Below are positions 1 to 13,500 of a DNA stretch of 32,917 bases, piece after piece. Made by a program: the position numbers and the translations under genes. Position 1 is the first letter of the stretch. The number at the start of each line of letters is the position of its first letter. The stretch covers positions 215,425-248,341 of the forward strand of contig NZ_KE384308.1 in the NCBI RefSeq assembly GCF_000425125.1, in the 5' to 3' direction. The notes below the pieces were generated by a model, which made no database searches, was not told where the DNA came from, and saw only the letters and a program-made list of their open reading frames with translations. This stretch comes from Paenibacillus taiwanensis DSM 18679. GTDB taxonomy: Bacteria > Bacillota > Bacilli > Paenibacillales > Paenibacillaceae.

Positions 1-1579
1 CGCCATCACGCCGACGATTTGGTCTGGCACCACGCCTATTTTCCGCAGCGTCCGAGCTAGGCGATTCGCTTGTTCATTCAGCGCTTGATAAGTTAGCGAC
101 GCTTCCTCGAACATCACCGCGACGGCATCCGGAGTTTGCGCTGTCTGTTCTTCAAACATCCGATGTATCGTCTGATGCTGCGGGTAATCAGCCGCCGTAT
201 CGTTAAACGAGTTCATCAGCTCCGCCTTCTCCTCAGCGGTCGCCAACTCTAGTTCACCTACGGCAATGCGTGGATTAGCTGTGACCTGTTCAAGCACATG
301 CAGCAAATGGCTTTGCAACCGTTCCATACTTGCGGCTTCATAAACCTGACTGTTGTAATCAAACCGAACAATCAGGGTTTCACCAGGGACAATCATCAGA
401 TTGAAATCATAGTTGGTCTGCTCTGCAACCTGTACGTCTGTAATTGACAAGCTGTCTTTATCATCGTTTGCTTGTTCCATTCGCTCATCAACCGGATAAT
501 TTTCAAACACCATAATATGGTTAATAAGATCCTGCTTTTGCGTGCTTCTGGCTTGAATCTCATACAGCGGGTAATAGTCATATCGAGCAGACTCCAACGC
601 TTGCTCTTGCAAATGCCGTATCACCTCAGCAAACACTGTACCTGCTTCGCAGCAAACACGAACTGGAATTGTGTTAATAAACAACCCAATCATCGATTCA
701 ATGCCAGCAATTTCTGCTGGTCTGCCCGATACAACACTTCCAAACACAACATCTTCTGTACCATTGTATTTTTGTAACAGGACGCCCCATGCCGCTTGTA
801 CAAGTGTATTTAAAGTAACTTGATGCTGCTTCGCCACACGCTGCATACGCGCGCTCAATTCGACGCTCAAGTTAGCAGTGGCATGCGCCAATACGTAAGG
901 TACTCCGCTGCGATCCGTCGTGCTGCCGCGTGGTACAATTGTCTGCTGATCATAGCCAGCCAAGTAGTTATCCCAATATTGTGCTGCCGTTTCTGCATTT
1001 TGCTGCGCCAACCATTCAATATAGTGACTGTAAGGTGACAGATTACTTTCTGCGCTAGCTGCTGGACGATCTTGCTGTTTCAAGAAGCGCGAATAGGTGT
1101 CAAACAATTCTTCTGTCAACTGCGGCAGGCACCAGCCATCCATTAAAATGTGATGGGAGCTCCACAGTACATGAGATTTTGTAGCGCTTAATTGTACTAG
1201 CGTGACACGCACAAGTGCATCCTGCTCCAGATTAAAGCCACGCTGCTTATCACTAGCTACCATCTCTTCCATATGAAGCAATTGCTCGGCTGATGGCATT
1301 GCGCGCATATCCTTGTGTGTAAATTCAATCGTTCTGTCTCGATATACCACTTGTATAGGTTCTCCGTGCCAACTGTAGAAGTTTGTACGCAAGACAGAAT
1401 GTCGAGCGGCCAGCGCTTGTAAACTATTGCTGAACACGTCCACGTCTAGCTCACCTTCAAGCGTAAATCGTGTCTGCTCAAAATAAGCACTTGCTTGGCC
1501 GTCTATGACACTGTGGAACCACATTCCTTTTTGCATTGGCGTCAACATGTACATATTTTCGATCTCGCCGATCTGTTTT
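1..1579 (-). other. NRPS module 5 (partial): C(DCL type) - start of A
   Basis: The C domain (about residues 5120-5560) opens YMLTPMQKGMWFH and has HHILMDG with catalytic His5261. It is the subtype that accepts the D-residue made by module 4. The A domain begins near residue 5586 (IHRMFEEQTAQTPDAVAV) and is cut by the window edge after about 60 residues, before any pocket residue. Its substrate therefore cannot be read here; Ser would be expected if the paenibacterin assignment holds. Confidence 0.85.
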
Positions 1580-4500
1580 GTATCATTGAGAATCTGCTCC
1601 ATGTCCGCCATGCTCAGCCCTTGCAGCAGAACATCGCTAGGCGTCAATTCCACATGAGGTTGTGACAAACAATGGGTAATGATTTGCTGCAAACTCATTT
1701 GTAAATAGCGGGCCAGCCTTTCAATCGTCTCTTTGCGATATTCATGCTTGCTGTAGCTCAGATCAAAAGTAAGCACACCATTGGTAATCGCACCATTAAT
1801 ATCAAGTGAGTATGGACGAGCCTGCTTTCCACTTATTTGATGACCACTCGCATAAGAGGAAAGCTCGAACCCATTGTTTTGCAAATCCTGATCAAATTGT
1901 CCCAAATAGTTAAAGCTGACTTCAGGAGTAACACCCCATGTTATGCCTGCTTTATGATTCGAATCAGGTCCCGCTAAATATCGGCAAATGCCGTAACCGA
2001 TCCCTTTATTCGGAATCTGACGCAAATCTTCCTTCACCTTTCGGATGTGATAGGATAGACTTCGATCTGACTCCAGTTCCAGCAGTACAGGATACTCGCT
2101 CGTAAACCAGCCAACAGTTCTCGAAACATCGATATCAGGTACGATCGGTTCGCGCCCATGACCTTCCAGATTAACTAACACACGTTCCAGCCCGCTCCAT
2201 TGTCGAAGCGCCAAGCCCAACGCCGTCAGTAAAATGTCGTTCACATCCGTATTGTATGGCCGGTGAACCTGCTTTAATAGCTGCTCTGTCTCCAGTGAAT
2301 TCCATTCTACGACCACGGATTCACTGTCCTCCTGTAAATGATGTTCAGCTTCAAAGTCTTTAGGAAGTGGAAGTGCGGCAGCAGCAGTGTGAACAAGCTG
2401 TTCCCAGTGAACACGTTCCTTGTTAAACGCCTCACTTGCTGCATATGAGACTAGCTGCTTGGACCAGACCAGATAGGAATCGGTCTTGGCTGGCAAACGA
2501 ATCTCTTCACCTTTGCATGCTTGTTCATAGCCTTGTGCAATATCTTCCAACAGAATACGCCATGATACGCCGTCAATAACTGCATGGTGAATCGTAATGA
2601 ACAAATGCTGCCCTTGCACGCAGCGGAACAATGCTGCCTTCACCAACGGCCCTGTCTCTAAATCCATACTTGCTTGAATCTCATTTGCTCGTGCTTCAAT
2701 TGCTTGTTCCACATGAGCCTCACCTGTAACATCCTCCACAGTGAAACTGTACATCTCTCCTTCACTGACAGATCGATTCCATACGACGTATCCTTGCTCC
2801 GTCTTACGGAATACGAGACGTAAAGCATCATGATGCTCCACGAGCTGTACAAGTGACTTGCGCAGTGCAGCCTCATTAAATCCGTCTGCACGATACAGCA
2901 TGATCGATTGGTTGTAATGATGCGGGTCAGCGAGTTCCAACTCAAAGTACCAGCGTTGAATCGGAGTCAGCTCTGCTTCCCCAGAAACCTCACCTTGATC
3001 AGCTATTCTGGCAAGCAATTGCAGATGAGGACTTAATTGTGCAATTGTCGGGAATTTGAATAAATCTCGTATTTCGAGCTTGTAACCCGCTTGATGCAAT
3101 CGGGAGGACACTTGAATCGACTTGATAGAGTCACCGCCAAGTTCGAAGAAATGATCCATGATCCCGACACGTTCCGTATTTAATACCGTCTGCCACACGC
3201 TCGCCAATACTTGCTCGGCAGCCGTTCGAGGCGCGGCGTACTCCATACCGGAAAATACTCCGCCTTCTGGCGCCGGCAAACCTTTGCGATCGATCTTGCC
3301 ATTAGGTGTCAACGGCATACGATCAAGCTGTACAAAATGTGCTGGAATCATATAGCCGGGAAGCTCTTGTCCCAATGCGTCCCTGAGCTCACCCGTCGAC
3401 AGCACTTGACCAGATGTGTAATAGGCGCAGAGCATTTTACGGCCGTTCTCATCATCTCGGGCAACGACGACAGCTTCTCGCACCTCTGCCACACGCAGAA
3501 GATGCGTCTCCACTTCACCTATTTCAATACGATATCCACGAATTTTAACTTGATGATCCATCCGACCGATTAATTCCACGTTGCCGTCTGGCAGCCATTT
3601 CGCCAAATCACCAGTTCTGTACATACGCTCCCCTGGCCGGAATGGATCTTCCACAAACTTCTCAGCTGTAAGCTCTGGTCGGTTCAAGTAGCCACGTCCA
3701 ACACTTGCTCCGCCGATGTACAATTCTCCCGTGAGGCCAAGTGGCAAAATAGCTTGCTTGGCATCCAGAATATACATTCTCACAGCAGGAAGTGGCTTGC
3801 CTATTGGCAGTGCTCGTAAGGAGACCGTTGATGGAGTCTCATAATAACAAGCATCAACACACGCTTCTGTAACCCCATAACTGTTGACGATCCGCATCTG
3901 CGCCCCAAACCGATCGAGCAGCGTCTGGAATTCCTGCGGCGGGCAAATATCTGAGCCTATAATCAACAGATTAAGACTACTAACATCTTGCTGGCGCTCA
4001 TATACGTGCTCCATTAGCGGAATAACTAACGCAGGCGTTGACTCAAACATCTGAATCTGATGCTTGGCAATTAGCTCGCATATGTGAGCCGGATTTGCGC
4101 GTGCCTCTGTAGGACAAATGACAAGCTCACCACCATGTAGCAGTGCACGAGCCATATCACCAGAAAATACGTCAAATGAGTAGCTCGCCCATTGCAGCCA
4201 TCGAATGCCTGGCTGCTGCAAGTCATATTCCTTCTTCCATGCACTCGACATCGCAACTAGCTGTCTGTGCTCGATCATGACTCCTTTTGGATTCCCTGTT
4301 GTGCCGGACGTATAAATGACATAACACAGATCCGTTGCCACATTTACCAGCTCCAGATTAGAGCTGTCATCGTCATAAAATTCAGGCTGATCGATCATAA
4401 TCCAAGTGCCTGCATGCGATACTTTGTTCTTCAAATGGCTTTGGGTTAGGAGGATTTGAGCATTCGCATCCTCGAGCATATAGCGAATACGATCTTCAGG

Positions 4501-7500
4501 ATATTCCGGATCGATTGGAACATACGCGCCGCCAGCCTTTAACACGGCTAACGTACCCACAATCATGTCAAGCGAACGATCCGCCATAATACCAACAAGC
4601 TGATCGGGACAGAGCCCTTCATGACGCAACAGCCTCGCCAGTCGATTCGTACGTTCATTTAACTCGCGATACGTGAGCTGCTCTTGCTCGTATACAACAG
4701 CCACCTGATCTGGCGTACGCGCTGCCTGTTGTTCAAACAAGTGATGAATGGTCTCTCCTGATGGATACGTAGCGGCTGTATCATAAAGCGACAAGACCGC
4801 TGCTTGTTCTTCTGCCGTCAGCATGCTGAGCTCATCCAGCTTCGACTCAGGATTAGCAAGGATGGCTCCGATTAATTGATCGAAGTGCTTCGCCATTCGT
4901 TCAATCGTGTCTGCATTAAATAAAGCAGTCGCATACTCCATGCTGCAATCCAAGCCATGCTCGTCTGACGATACGTCCAAACTAAGATCAAATTTGGATA
5001 CTGTGTATTCCTGCGGATATGGTTTCATCCGCAGCTCGCCGAGCGAATAGTCCCTCGTATCCGTATTGTCCAAAGCAAACATCGTATCAAACAATGGATT
5101 GCGACTTAAATCCCGCGTCAGATCCAAGTTCTCTACTAATTGTTCAAACGGATAATTTTGATGCTCGTAAGCGCCTAACGTCATATCCCTGATCTCATTC
5201 AAATAGGAAAGGAACGTTTTCTGACGCTCTGGGTACGTACGCAGTGCTAACGTGTTTACGAACATCCCGATAAGGGGCTGGACATCCACGTGTGTTCTGC
5301 CTGCTATAGGAGTCCCCACCACAATATCTTCTTGACCCGTGTATTTGTGTAACAAGATGGTATAAGCAGCTAACAGCACCATATATAAGGTAGTTCCTGT
5401 TTGCGTGGCCATTTGCTGCAACCCTTGACTCCTATCTTGGTTAATCCGGAACGGATACGTCAGTCCGTCATACTTTTGCACACTTTGTCGTGCATAGTCT
5501 GTCGGTAATTCCAAAATAGGCAAATTGCCACGGAATACATGAAGCCAGTAAGCTTCTTGCTCTTTCATCTGATCTTGCTGCGAAGGGGATTGCTGCCAGA
5601 CGGCATAATCCTTGTACTGTATTTTGAGTGGTGTAACGGCCTCATCTTTGTACAGTAAAGCGAACTCTTGCAGCACAATGCTCATGGAGACGCCATCTGA
5701 AATAATGTGGTGCATATCAAACAGCAGCACATGGCGCTCTGTTGTAAGTTCAATCAGTCCGAGTCGCAGCAACGGTGGCTTTTCCAGTTCAAACGTACGA
5801 ATAAATTGTCGGGATAGCTGCTGCACTTGATCTTCGTTAGCTTGCATGTAGTCCACTTCAAACTTAACTTCATCATAGACCCGCTGATTTGGTTCACCGT
5901 GTACAAGTTCAAAGCCGGTACGCAAAATATCATGACGTGCAATCAGTTTGCGGAAGGCAGCAGCAAAGCGATCTCGATCAAGCGGTCCTTCAAGCAGCAT
6001 AACACCAGGCATATTATAGCCTTGCTCTGCTCCCTCAAGTTGATGAAGAATATACAACCGTTTTTGAGCAGAAGAAACCGGATAATAAGGTTTCACTTCC
6101 GTAACTGGAATCGCAGCATAAGATGTTGCTTCCTCACTCAATTCCGCAATGGCTGCTGCCTGCGCCTCAATCGTAGGAAGGCGGAATACTTCGCGCAGCG
6201 GAAGATGAACATGCAGTCGCTCGTGAACTTTATTAATTAATGTTGTTGCACGTAGGGAATGGCCGCCCACTTCAAAGAAATTATCGTTTACGCCGACAGT
6301 TGCCAAGCCAAGCACCTCTTGCCAAATATCCGCAAGCTGTGCCTCCAGCGTCGAACGTGGTGCGATATATTGCGAGCCCGTGTTAATGCTTCCCTCAGGT
6401 GCAGGCAGCGCTTTACGATCTACCTTCCCATTTGAGGTGAGTGGCATGCGCTCCAACTGAACAAAATAGGCCGGAATCATATATGCAGGCAGTTCTTCTG
6501 CCAGTTCACTTCTGAGTTCGCCTACCGTGAGCAGTCGATCCGCTACAAAGTAAGCACACAATTGTTTGTCGCCGCCAACATCTTCTCTAGCAATTACGAT
6601 TGTTTCGCGCACAGCGTCGAGCTTGGACAACTGCGCCTCCACTTCCCCAAGTTCGATCCGATAACCACGAATCTTCACCTGATGGTCGATTCGTCCCAAA
6701 TACTCGATGTTGCCATCTGGCAGCCATCTGGCCAAGTCGCCCGTCTTATACATCTTCGCGCCTGGTTCCCACGGGTGGTCCACAAATCTGTCAGCTGTCA
6801 GCTCTGGACGATGCAAATATCCCCGTGCCAATCCATCCCCTGCTACATACATTTCACCAGCCACACCTATAGGCACACATTGACGACTTGCGTCAAGTAC
6901 ATAGATCTTTAATGTAGGAATCGGGAAGCCGATATTACTTTTAGCCTGTTCAATCTCCAGTTCGGTAATTTCTTTGTAGGTAACATGGACCGTTGTCTCC
7001 GTAATGCCATACATATTAATCAATTGCGTACGCGGATATTTCTGTCTCCAATCATGCAGCAACTGTGGACTTAACGCTTCGCCGCCAAAAATAACTTGTC
7101 GAATCCGCAGCTCTGGACTGCCATCTGCCAATACTTCTCGTAGCAATTGATAGAAATAGGTTGGCGTCTGATTTAGTATCGTAACTTGCTGCTCAGCAAG
7201 CAATTCCATAAATGCTGCTGGATTTTTAGCCGTAAGCTGCGGAACGATGATCAGTTTGCCTCCGTATAACAAAGCCCCATACATTTCCCAGACCGAGAAA
7301 TCAAAGCAGAAGGAATGGAACAACGTCCACGTATCAGACGGGCCAAAGTCAAACAGATTTTTGCTGTTAAACAACAGCCGCACGACATTTTTATGCTCAA
7401 TCAAAGTTCCTTTTGGCTTACCCGTCGTTCCCGATGTATAGATCACATAAGCGAGATCAGACGATTGGTTGACATTTGGAAGATTAGCAATGTCCGCAGT

Positions 7501-10500
7501 GGATGTTTCTTCATCCAAATAAATGATCGTACCGTTATACGTAACTTTGTCTCTTAAATGACGAGGCAATAACAGGATCGCTGTACCCGAGTCTTCAAGC
7601 ATGTAGCTCACACGATCTTCCGGATAATCGAGATCAATAGGAACATAAGCTCCTCCCGCTTTTAGGATAGCAAGAAGCCCGATCAACATGCTTGAGGTGC
7701 GCTCTGCCATAATTCCAACCAAGGCGTCTGCCTGTACACCTTGTGCGCGCAGTTTCCATGCCAGGCGATTCGCCTGTTCGTTTAAAGCTCTGTAGGTTAA
7801 CGTTGCATCTGGAGCTACTAACGCGATCGCATCTGGAGTACGCTCAACCTGCTCTTCAAACAAACGATGAATCGTATAGTCCCGTGGGTACTCCGCGTCA
7901 GTGTCGTTGAAGCTTTGGAGCAATTGTATCCTTTCTTGTGCTGTTACCATGTTTAGCTGATCTAATCGAGCAGTTGGCTGTAAGAGGACAGCATCTACGA
8001 GTTGACTGAAATGTTGGGACATACGTTCAATCGTATCTTGCTTGTACAACGCAGTCGCATACTCCATGCTGCATGCCAGCCCAGCTTTGCCTTCCTCCAC
8101 TTGCAGCGTAAGATCAAACTTGGCGACGGGATGCTTTGTTAACTGCGGCGTCACACGCAGTCCATCAATGGCCCACTCGCCCTGCTCTGTATTTTGCAGG
8201 ACAAAGACAGTATCAAACACCGGATTTCGACTAACATCACGTGTTACTTGAATGTTATCGACCAATTCTTCAAACGGATAGTCCTGATGTTCATATGCCT
8301 GTAACGTTGTCTGCTGAACTTCTGCTAAGTAAGACCTGAACGTCTTCTCGCCCGCCGGATAATTGCGGATCGCAAGTGTATTCACAAACATACCTATAAG
8401 TGGCTGCACATCATTATGCGTCCTTCCCGCAATCGGCATCCCTACGATAATATCTTCTTGACTCGTATATTTGTGCAGCATGACTGTATACAGCGCCATC
8501 AGAATCATGTATAAAGTTGTACCTGTTTCAGCTGCCAGCTGCTTTAATTGATCTCGTTTCTCCACACCAATTGTAAACTCGTAGGTGTCACCTTCGTAGC
8601 TGCGGAATGTCGGACGCGTAAAATCTGTAGACAATTGCAGGACAGGCAGTTCACCACTTAGCACTTCCTGCCAGTAAGCTCTTTGTCCGTCCAACTGCGA
8701 CCGGACAGGGATAGACTGCTGCCATACCGCATAATCTTTATATTGAATACGCAGTGGTGCAAGCTCTTTTCCGCTGTACAAGGCCACAAACTCATCAAGC
8801 AAAATACCTATCGATGCGCCATCCGATATAATATGATGCATATCAAACAGCAGAAGATGTCGATCATGGGCCAGTTCAATTAAACCTACACGCAGCAGCG
8901 GCGGCGTATCCAGGGCAAACGTACGAATGAATTGGCGAATAATATGTTCGGCTTGCGCCTCTTCAACCTGCCAGTAATCCACCTCAAACGCAACGTGCTC
9001 ATAAATTTTTTGCACAGGTTCCCCATCGATCATCTCGAAGCCTGTACGGAGTGTGTCGTGTCGTTGAATAAGTTTACGAAATGCAGCTGCAAGCTGCTCA
9101 CGATCCAGTTTCCCGTCCATAGCCAGCACAGCAGGCATGTTGTAGCTTTGTTCTGCACCCTCCATTTGCTGCAAAATAAAGAGTCTCTTCTGCGCAGAGG
9201 ATACAGGATACCAGTCCTGCGTTTCTGTCTGAGGAATTGAATTGTAATCCTGATGCTCCAGCGCACTAATATATTGGGCCATTTCTTCAATCGTTGCGTA
9301 GCGGAATACATCCCGCAGCGGCATCATCACCTTCATCTCTTGATGCAGCTTGCTCACTAGTGTAGTTGCCCGCAACGAATGTCCGCCAAGTTCAAAGAAC
9401 GAATCTGTCATACCTATACGTTCTAGTCCAAGCACATCCTGCCATATCTGAGCTAGCTTAGCTTCTAGTGGCGAACGTGGCTGGATTTGCTCACTTGTAA
9501 CAAGTCCCGCTTCTGGCAATGGCAAAGCTTTTCGATCTACTTTTCCATTTGGTGTAAGTGGCATTTCATCTATTTGCACAAAATGCGAGGGCACCATATA
9601 AGACGGCAAATGTTCAGATAAAGCGGCTTTCAGCTCGGCAGATGCCAGCTTGTCGTCTGCTGTGAAGTAAGCGCACAGCACTTTTTGCCCACTTGTATCC
9701 TCAACCGCCACCGCAATTGCTTCACGTACGGCCTCTACTTGCAGCAGATGGGTCAGAACTTCGCCCAACTCGATGCGGAAGCCTCTAATCTTAACTTGTT
9801 CATCGCTGCGGCCCATATATTCAATCGTGCCGTCAGAAAGCCATCTTGCTAGATCTCCTGTCCGGTACAATCTTTCCCCTTGCAAAAATGGTACTTCTAC
9901 GAATTTATCCGCGGTCCATTCAGGTCGGTTTAAATAGCCACGCGCCAAACCATCTCCGCCTGTGTACAGTTCGCCAATTACCCCTGCTGGCAAAAGCTTG
10001 CCTGCCTCATCAAGCACATATACTTGAGTTCTGCCAATTGGACGTCCAATTGGAATGGAGGCACGCTCTACATCGGCAAGTGTAATATCGTGACAGCATG
10101 TAAAGGTCGTATTTTCCGTAGGCCCATACCCGTTAATTAGTCGTATTTCATTGTATAGCTCCAGTACCTTTCTTGCATGTTGCGAGGAGACTACGTCACC
10201 GCCTACCAATAACTGCTTAATTCCTTGCAGCCCCTCTAACTGATGCTCTACCATGACTTGGAACAACCCTGCTGTCAACCACAATATGGTTACGCCATGT
10301 GTCCGGATTGCTTCTGTCCAATCCGCGAGAGACAAATCACCCGCCGGTAGGATGGCAAGGGTCGCACCATTCAGCAGGCTCCCCCATATTTCGAAAGTAG
10401 CCGCATCAAACGAGATGGTAGAACCTTGTAAAAATACATCCGTCTCGTTAATATCTACATAAGTTGTAGCGCTGACAAGTCGCACTACCCCTCGGTGTGT

Positions 10501-13500
10501 GACACATACGCCTTTTGGTGTCCCCGTTGAACCAGACGTATAAACGATATAGGCCAGATCATCGCCCGTTACATCACTCGTTAAATGGAGCTGCGCTAAA
10601 TACTCAGTCGCGGCTTCTACTTCTTGGTCGAGTAGTAGTACGTCGATATGTGTTGGCAAGCTGGCTTTAAGATGCGTCTGCGTCAGTAATACTTTAATAG
10701 CCGTATCCTCTATCATGGTGTTGATCCGCTCTTGTGGGTAAGCCGGATCGATTGGCACGTACGCCCCGCCTGCTTTGAGGATCGCAAGCAATCCGATCAG
10801 CATCTCAATGGAGCGTTCTGTGCATATCCCTACTAGCGATCCCGTAACTACTCCACAGCTCCTCAGACGGTGAGCCATTTGATTAGCCGCTGCGTTCAGT
10901 TCAGCATAAGAAATCTGCTTATCTCCAAACTTCGCTGCAATAGCAGCAGGCCTCTGTTCAACTCGTTCTTCAAAAAGCTGATGGATCGTTTTTTCCCGAT
11001 CATAAGCAATAGCAGTGTCGTTAAACACGTTAATTATCTCTGCTTTTTCACTTGGTGTCACAAGCTCCAATTCACTGACCGTCACATGTGGGCTCGCTGA
11101 AATCTGCTCTAGCACATGTATGAAATGTCCTTTTAGCAACTCCATCGCAGCACGGTCAAATGCGTGCTCATTATAATCAAGACGAATTGCAATATTGTCA
11201 CCTGGTACGATGATCAGGTTGAGATCATAGTTGGTCTGCTCTGAAACCATCACATCCGTCAATTTAAGCCCTTTACCATCCAGACTTTCGAACTGCTCCA
11301 TTTGCTCCATCGGGTAGTTTTCAAATACCATGATATGGTTGATCATATCTTGTTTGAGCGTACTTTGAGCCTGAATCTCATACAACGGGAAATAATCATG
11401 CTTTGCAGATGCTAGCGCCTGCTCTTGCAGTTTTGTCATCACAGTTGTAAATGGAGTGTTAGCCTCGCAGTTTACACGAACCGGAATCGTATTAATAAAC
11501 AATCCGATCATTTCTTCTATTCCGGTCAGTTCAGCCGGCCGACCCGATACTACTCCACCAAACACAACATCCGTCGAACGGTTATACTTCTGTAAAAGAA
11601 CGCCCCAAGCTGCTTGCAGCAGCGTATTTAACGTCACTTGATGCTGCGTTGCAGCTTGATTTACGGCTGTGCTCAAGTCTTTACCAAGTTGGCATACGAC
11701 TTGTCCCGCTTTATATGTCTCCTTTTGACCATATGCTTTGGCTTGTGGTAATGCTACTGGCTCATCGTAGCCTGCTAAATAGTCGTTCCAATAGGCTGCT
11801 GCCGCAACTTCATTTTGCTGTTCCAACCACCGGATATACTGATTGTACGATGGAGCTGTGTTCAGTACAGGTTGCTTGTTCCACACGTATGCGGCGTAAG
11901 TGTCAAACACTTCTTTGGCCACAAGCGGCAAGCACCAGCCATCCATCAAAATATGATGAGAACTCCAGAGCACCTGATAAGTATGTTCTGCAGTTCGTAG
12001 AACCGTCACACGCATCAATTCGCCACATGCCAGATCAAAGCCGCGTGTTCTTTCTCTCCCAATCATGTTGTCGATATATTCTGTTTGTACCAATGGTCCC
12101 ATCGCACGCAAATCTTCATACGTAAATCCAATCTGCTTCTTTTGAAAAACAACTTGTAAAGGTTCGCCATCGGAACCAAGTTGGAAGTTCGTACGTAATA
12201 CGCTATGTCGAGCTGTAAGTGCATTCCAGCTGTCAGCAAAGGCACCGATGTTAAGTTCGCCTTGCAGCGTAAAGCGTGTCAACTCAAAATATGCTCCCAC
12301 CTGCTCATTCAAAGCAGTATGGAACCACATCCCTTTTTGCATTGGCGTTAAGGAATAAATATCTTCAACTACTCCAATGTCTGTTGTCTGCTCGATCATA
12401 CGCTCAAGCTCGTGTAAGCTAATATGCTGTAAGGTAATATCACTTGGCGTTAGTTCTGTCTCCTCTTTTGCAGTACAATGCGCAATTACTTCCTGTAGAC
12501 TCTCATCAAACAGCGCGGCTAACCGATTTATAGTATCGCGGTTATATTGCGTAGAGCCGTAGCTAATATCAAACTTCAACACGCCATCGGCTATCATGCC
12601 GTTAATGTCTAGCAGGTACGGACGAGCTTGCTCACCGCTAATATCACGACCAGTGGAATACGTTGACATAGTCAACCCGTTTTGTTGAAAATCTTGGTCA
12701 AATTGGCCCAAATAGTTAAAGCTAATCTCTGGTGCCGTTATCCATTCCTCTTGCGGTACCGCATCTTGAGTCATGTAGCGGCAAATGCCATACCCAATAC
12801 CATTGTTCGGAACATGTCTGAGGTTTTCTTTTATTTGTTTGATCCAGCTGCCAAGGGTTGTGTCGCGCTGCATGTCAAGCACGACGGGATATTCGCTTGT
12901 GAACCAACCAACTGTCCGAGTAATGTCTACGTTTGGCAAAATAGATTCACGACCATGTCCCTCTAAATTAACGAGAACACGCTCATGACCACTCCATCTG
13001 TGAAGTGCCAAGCCTAGTGCTGCCAATAACACATCATTCATCTGTGTATTATAAGCACGATGAACGTGTTTCAGGAGCTGCTCCGTATGTTCCTTGCTCC
13101 ATGCAACGGTGACGGACTCGCTGTCGCGCTGCAAAGCGTGTGCCTCCAACGTATCTGTTGGTAGTGGCAGGACGTCCAATTGTGTAATATTTCTCCAGTA
13201 TTGTTGCTCCTGTTGTAAATCTGTAGTGTCAGCGTACTTGACTAGCTGCTTGGACCAAGTGAGGAAAGAATCCGTCTTATCCGACAGACGAATGACCTCG
13301 CCCTGCAAAGCTTGTTCATATCCATCAGTAAGATCCTCCAGCAATATACGCCAGGATACACCATCAACGACTGCATGGTGAATGACAATCAACAAATGAT
13401 CCCCATCCAAGCAATGAAATAATGCCCCGAGTACCAACGGCCCTGTCTCCAAATTGATACTGCTCTGTATTTCATCAACCTTTGCCGCAAGCATCTGTTC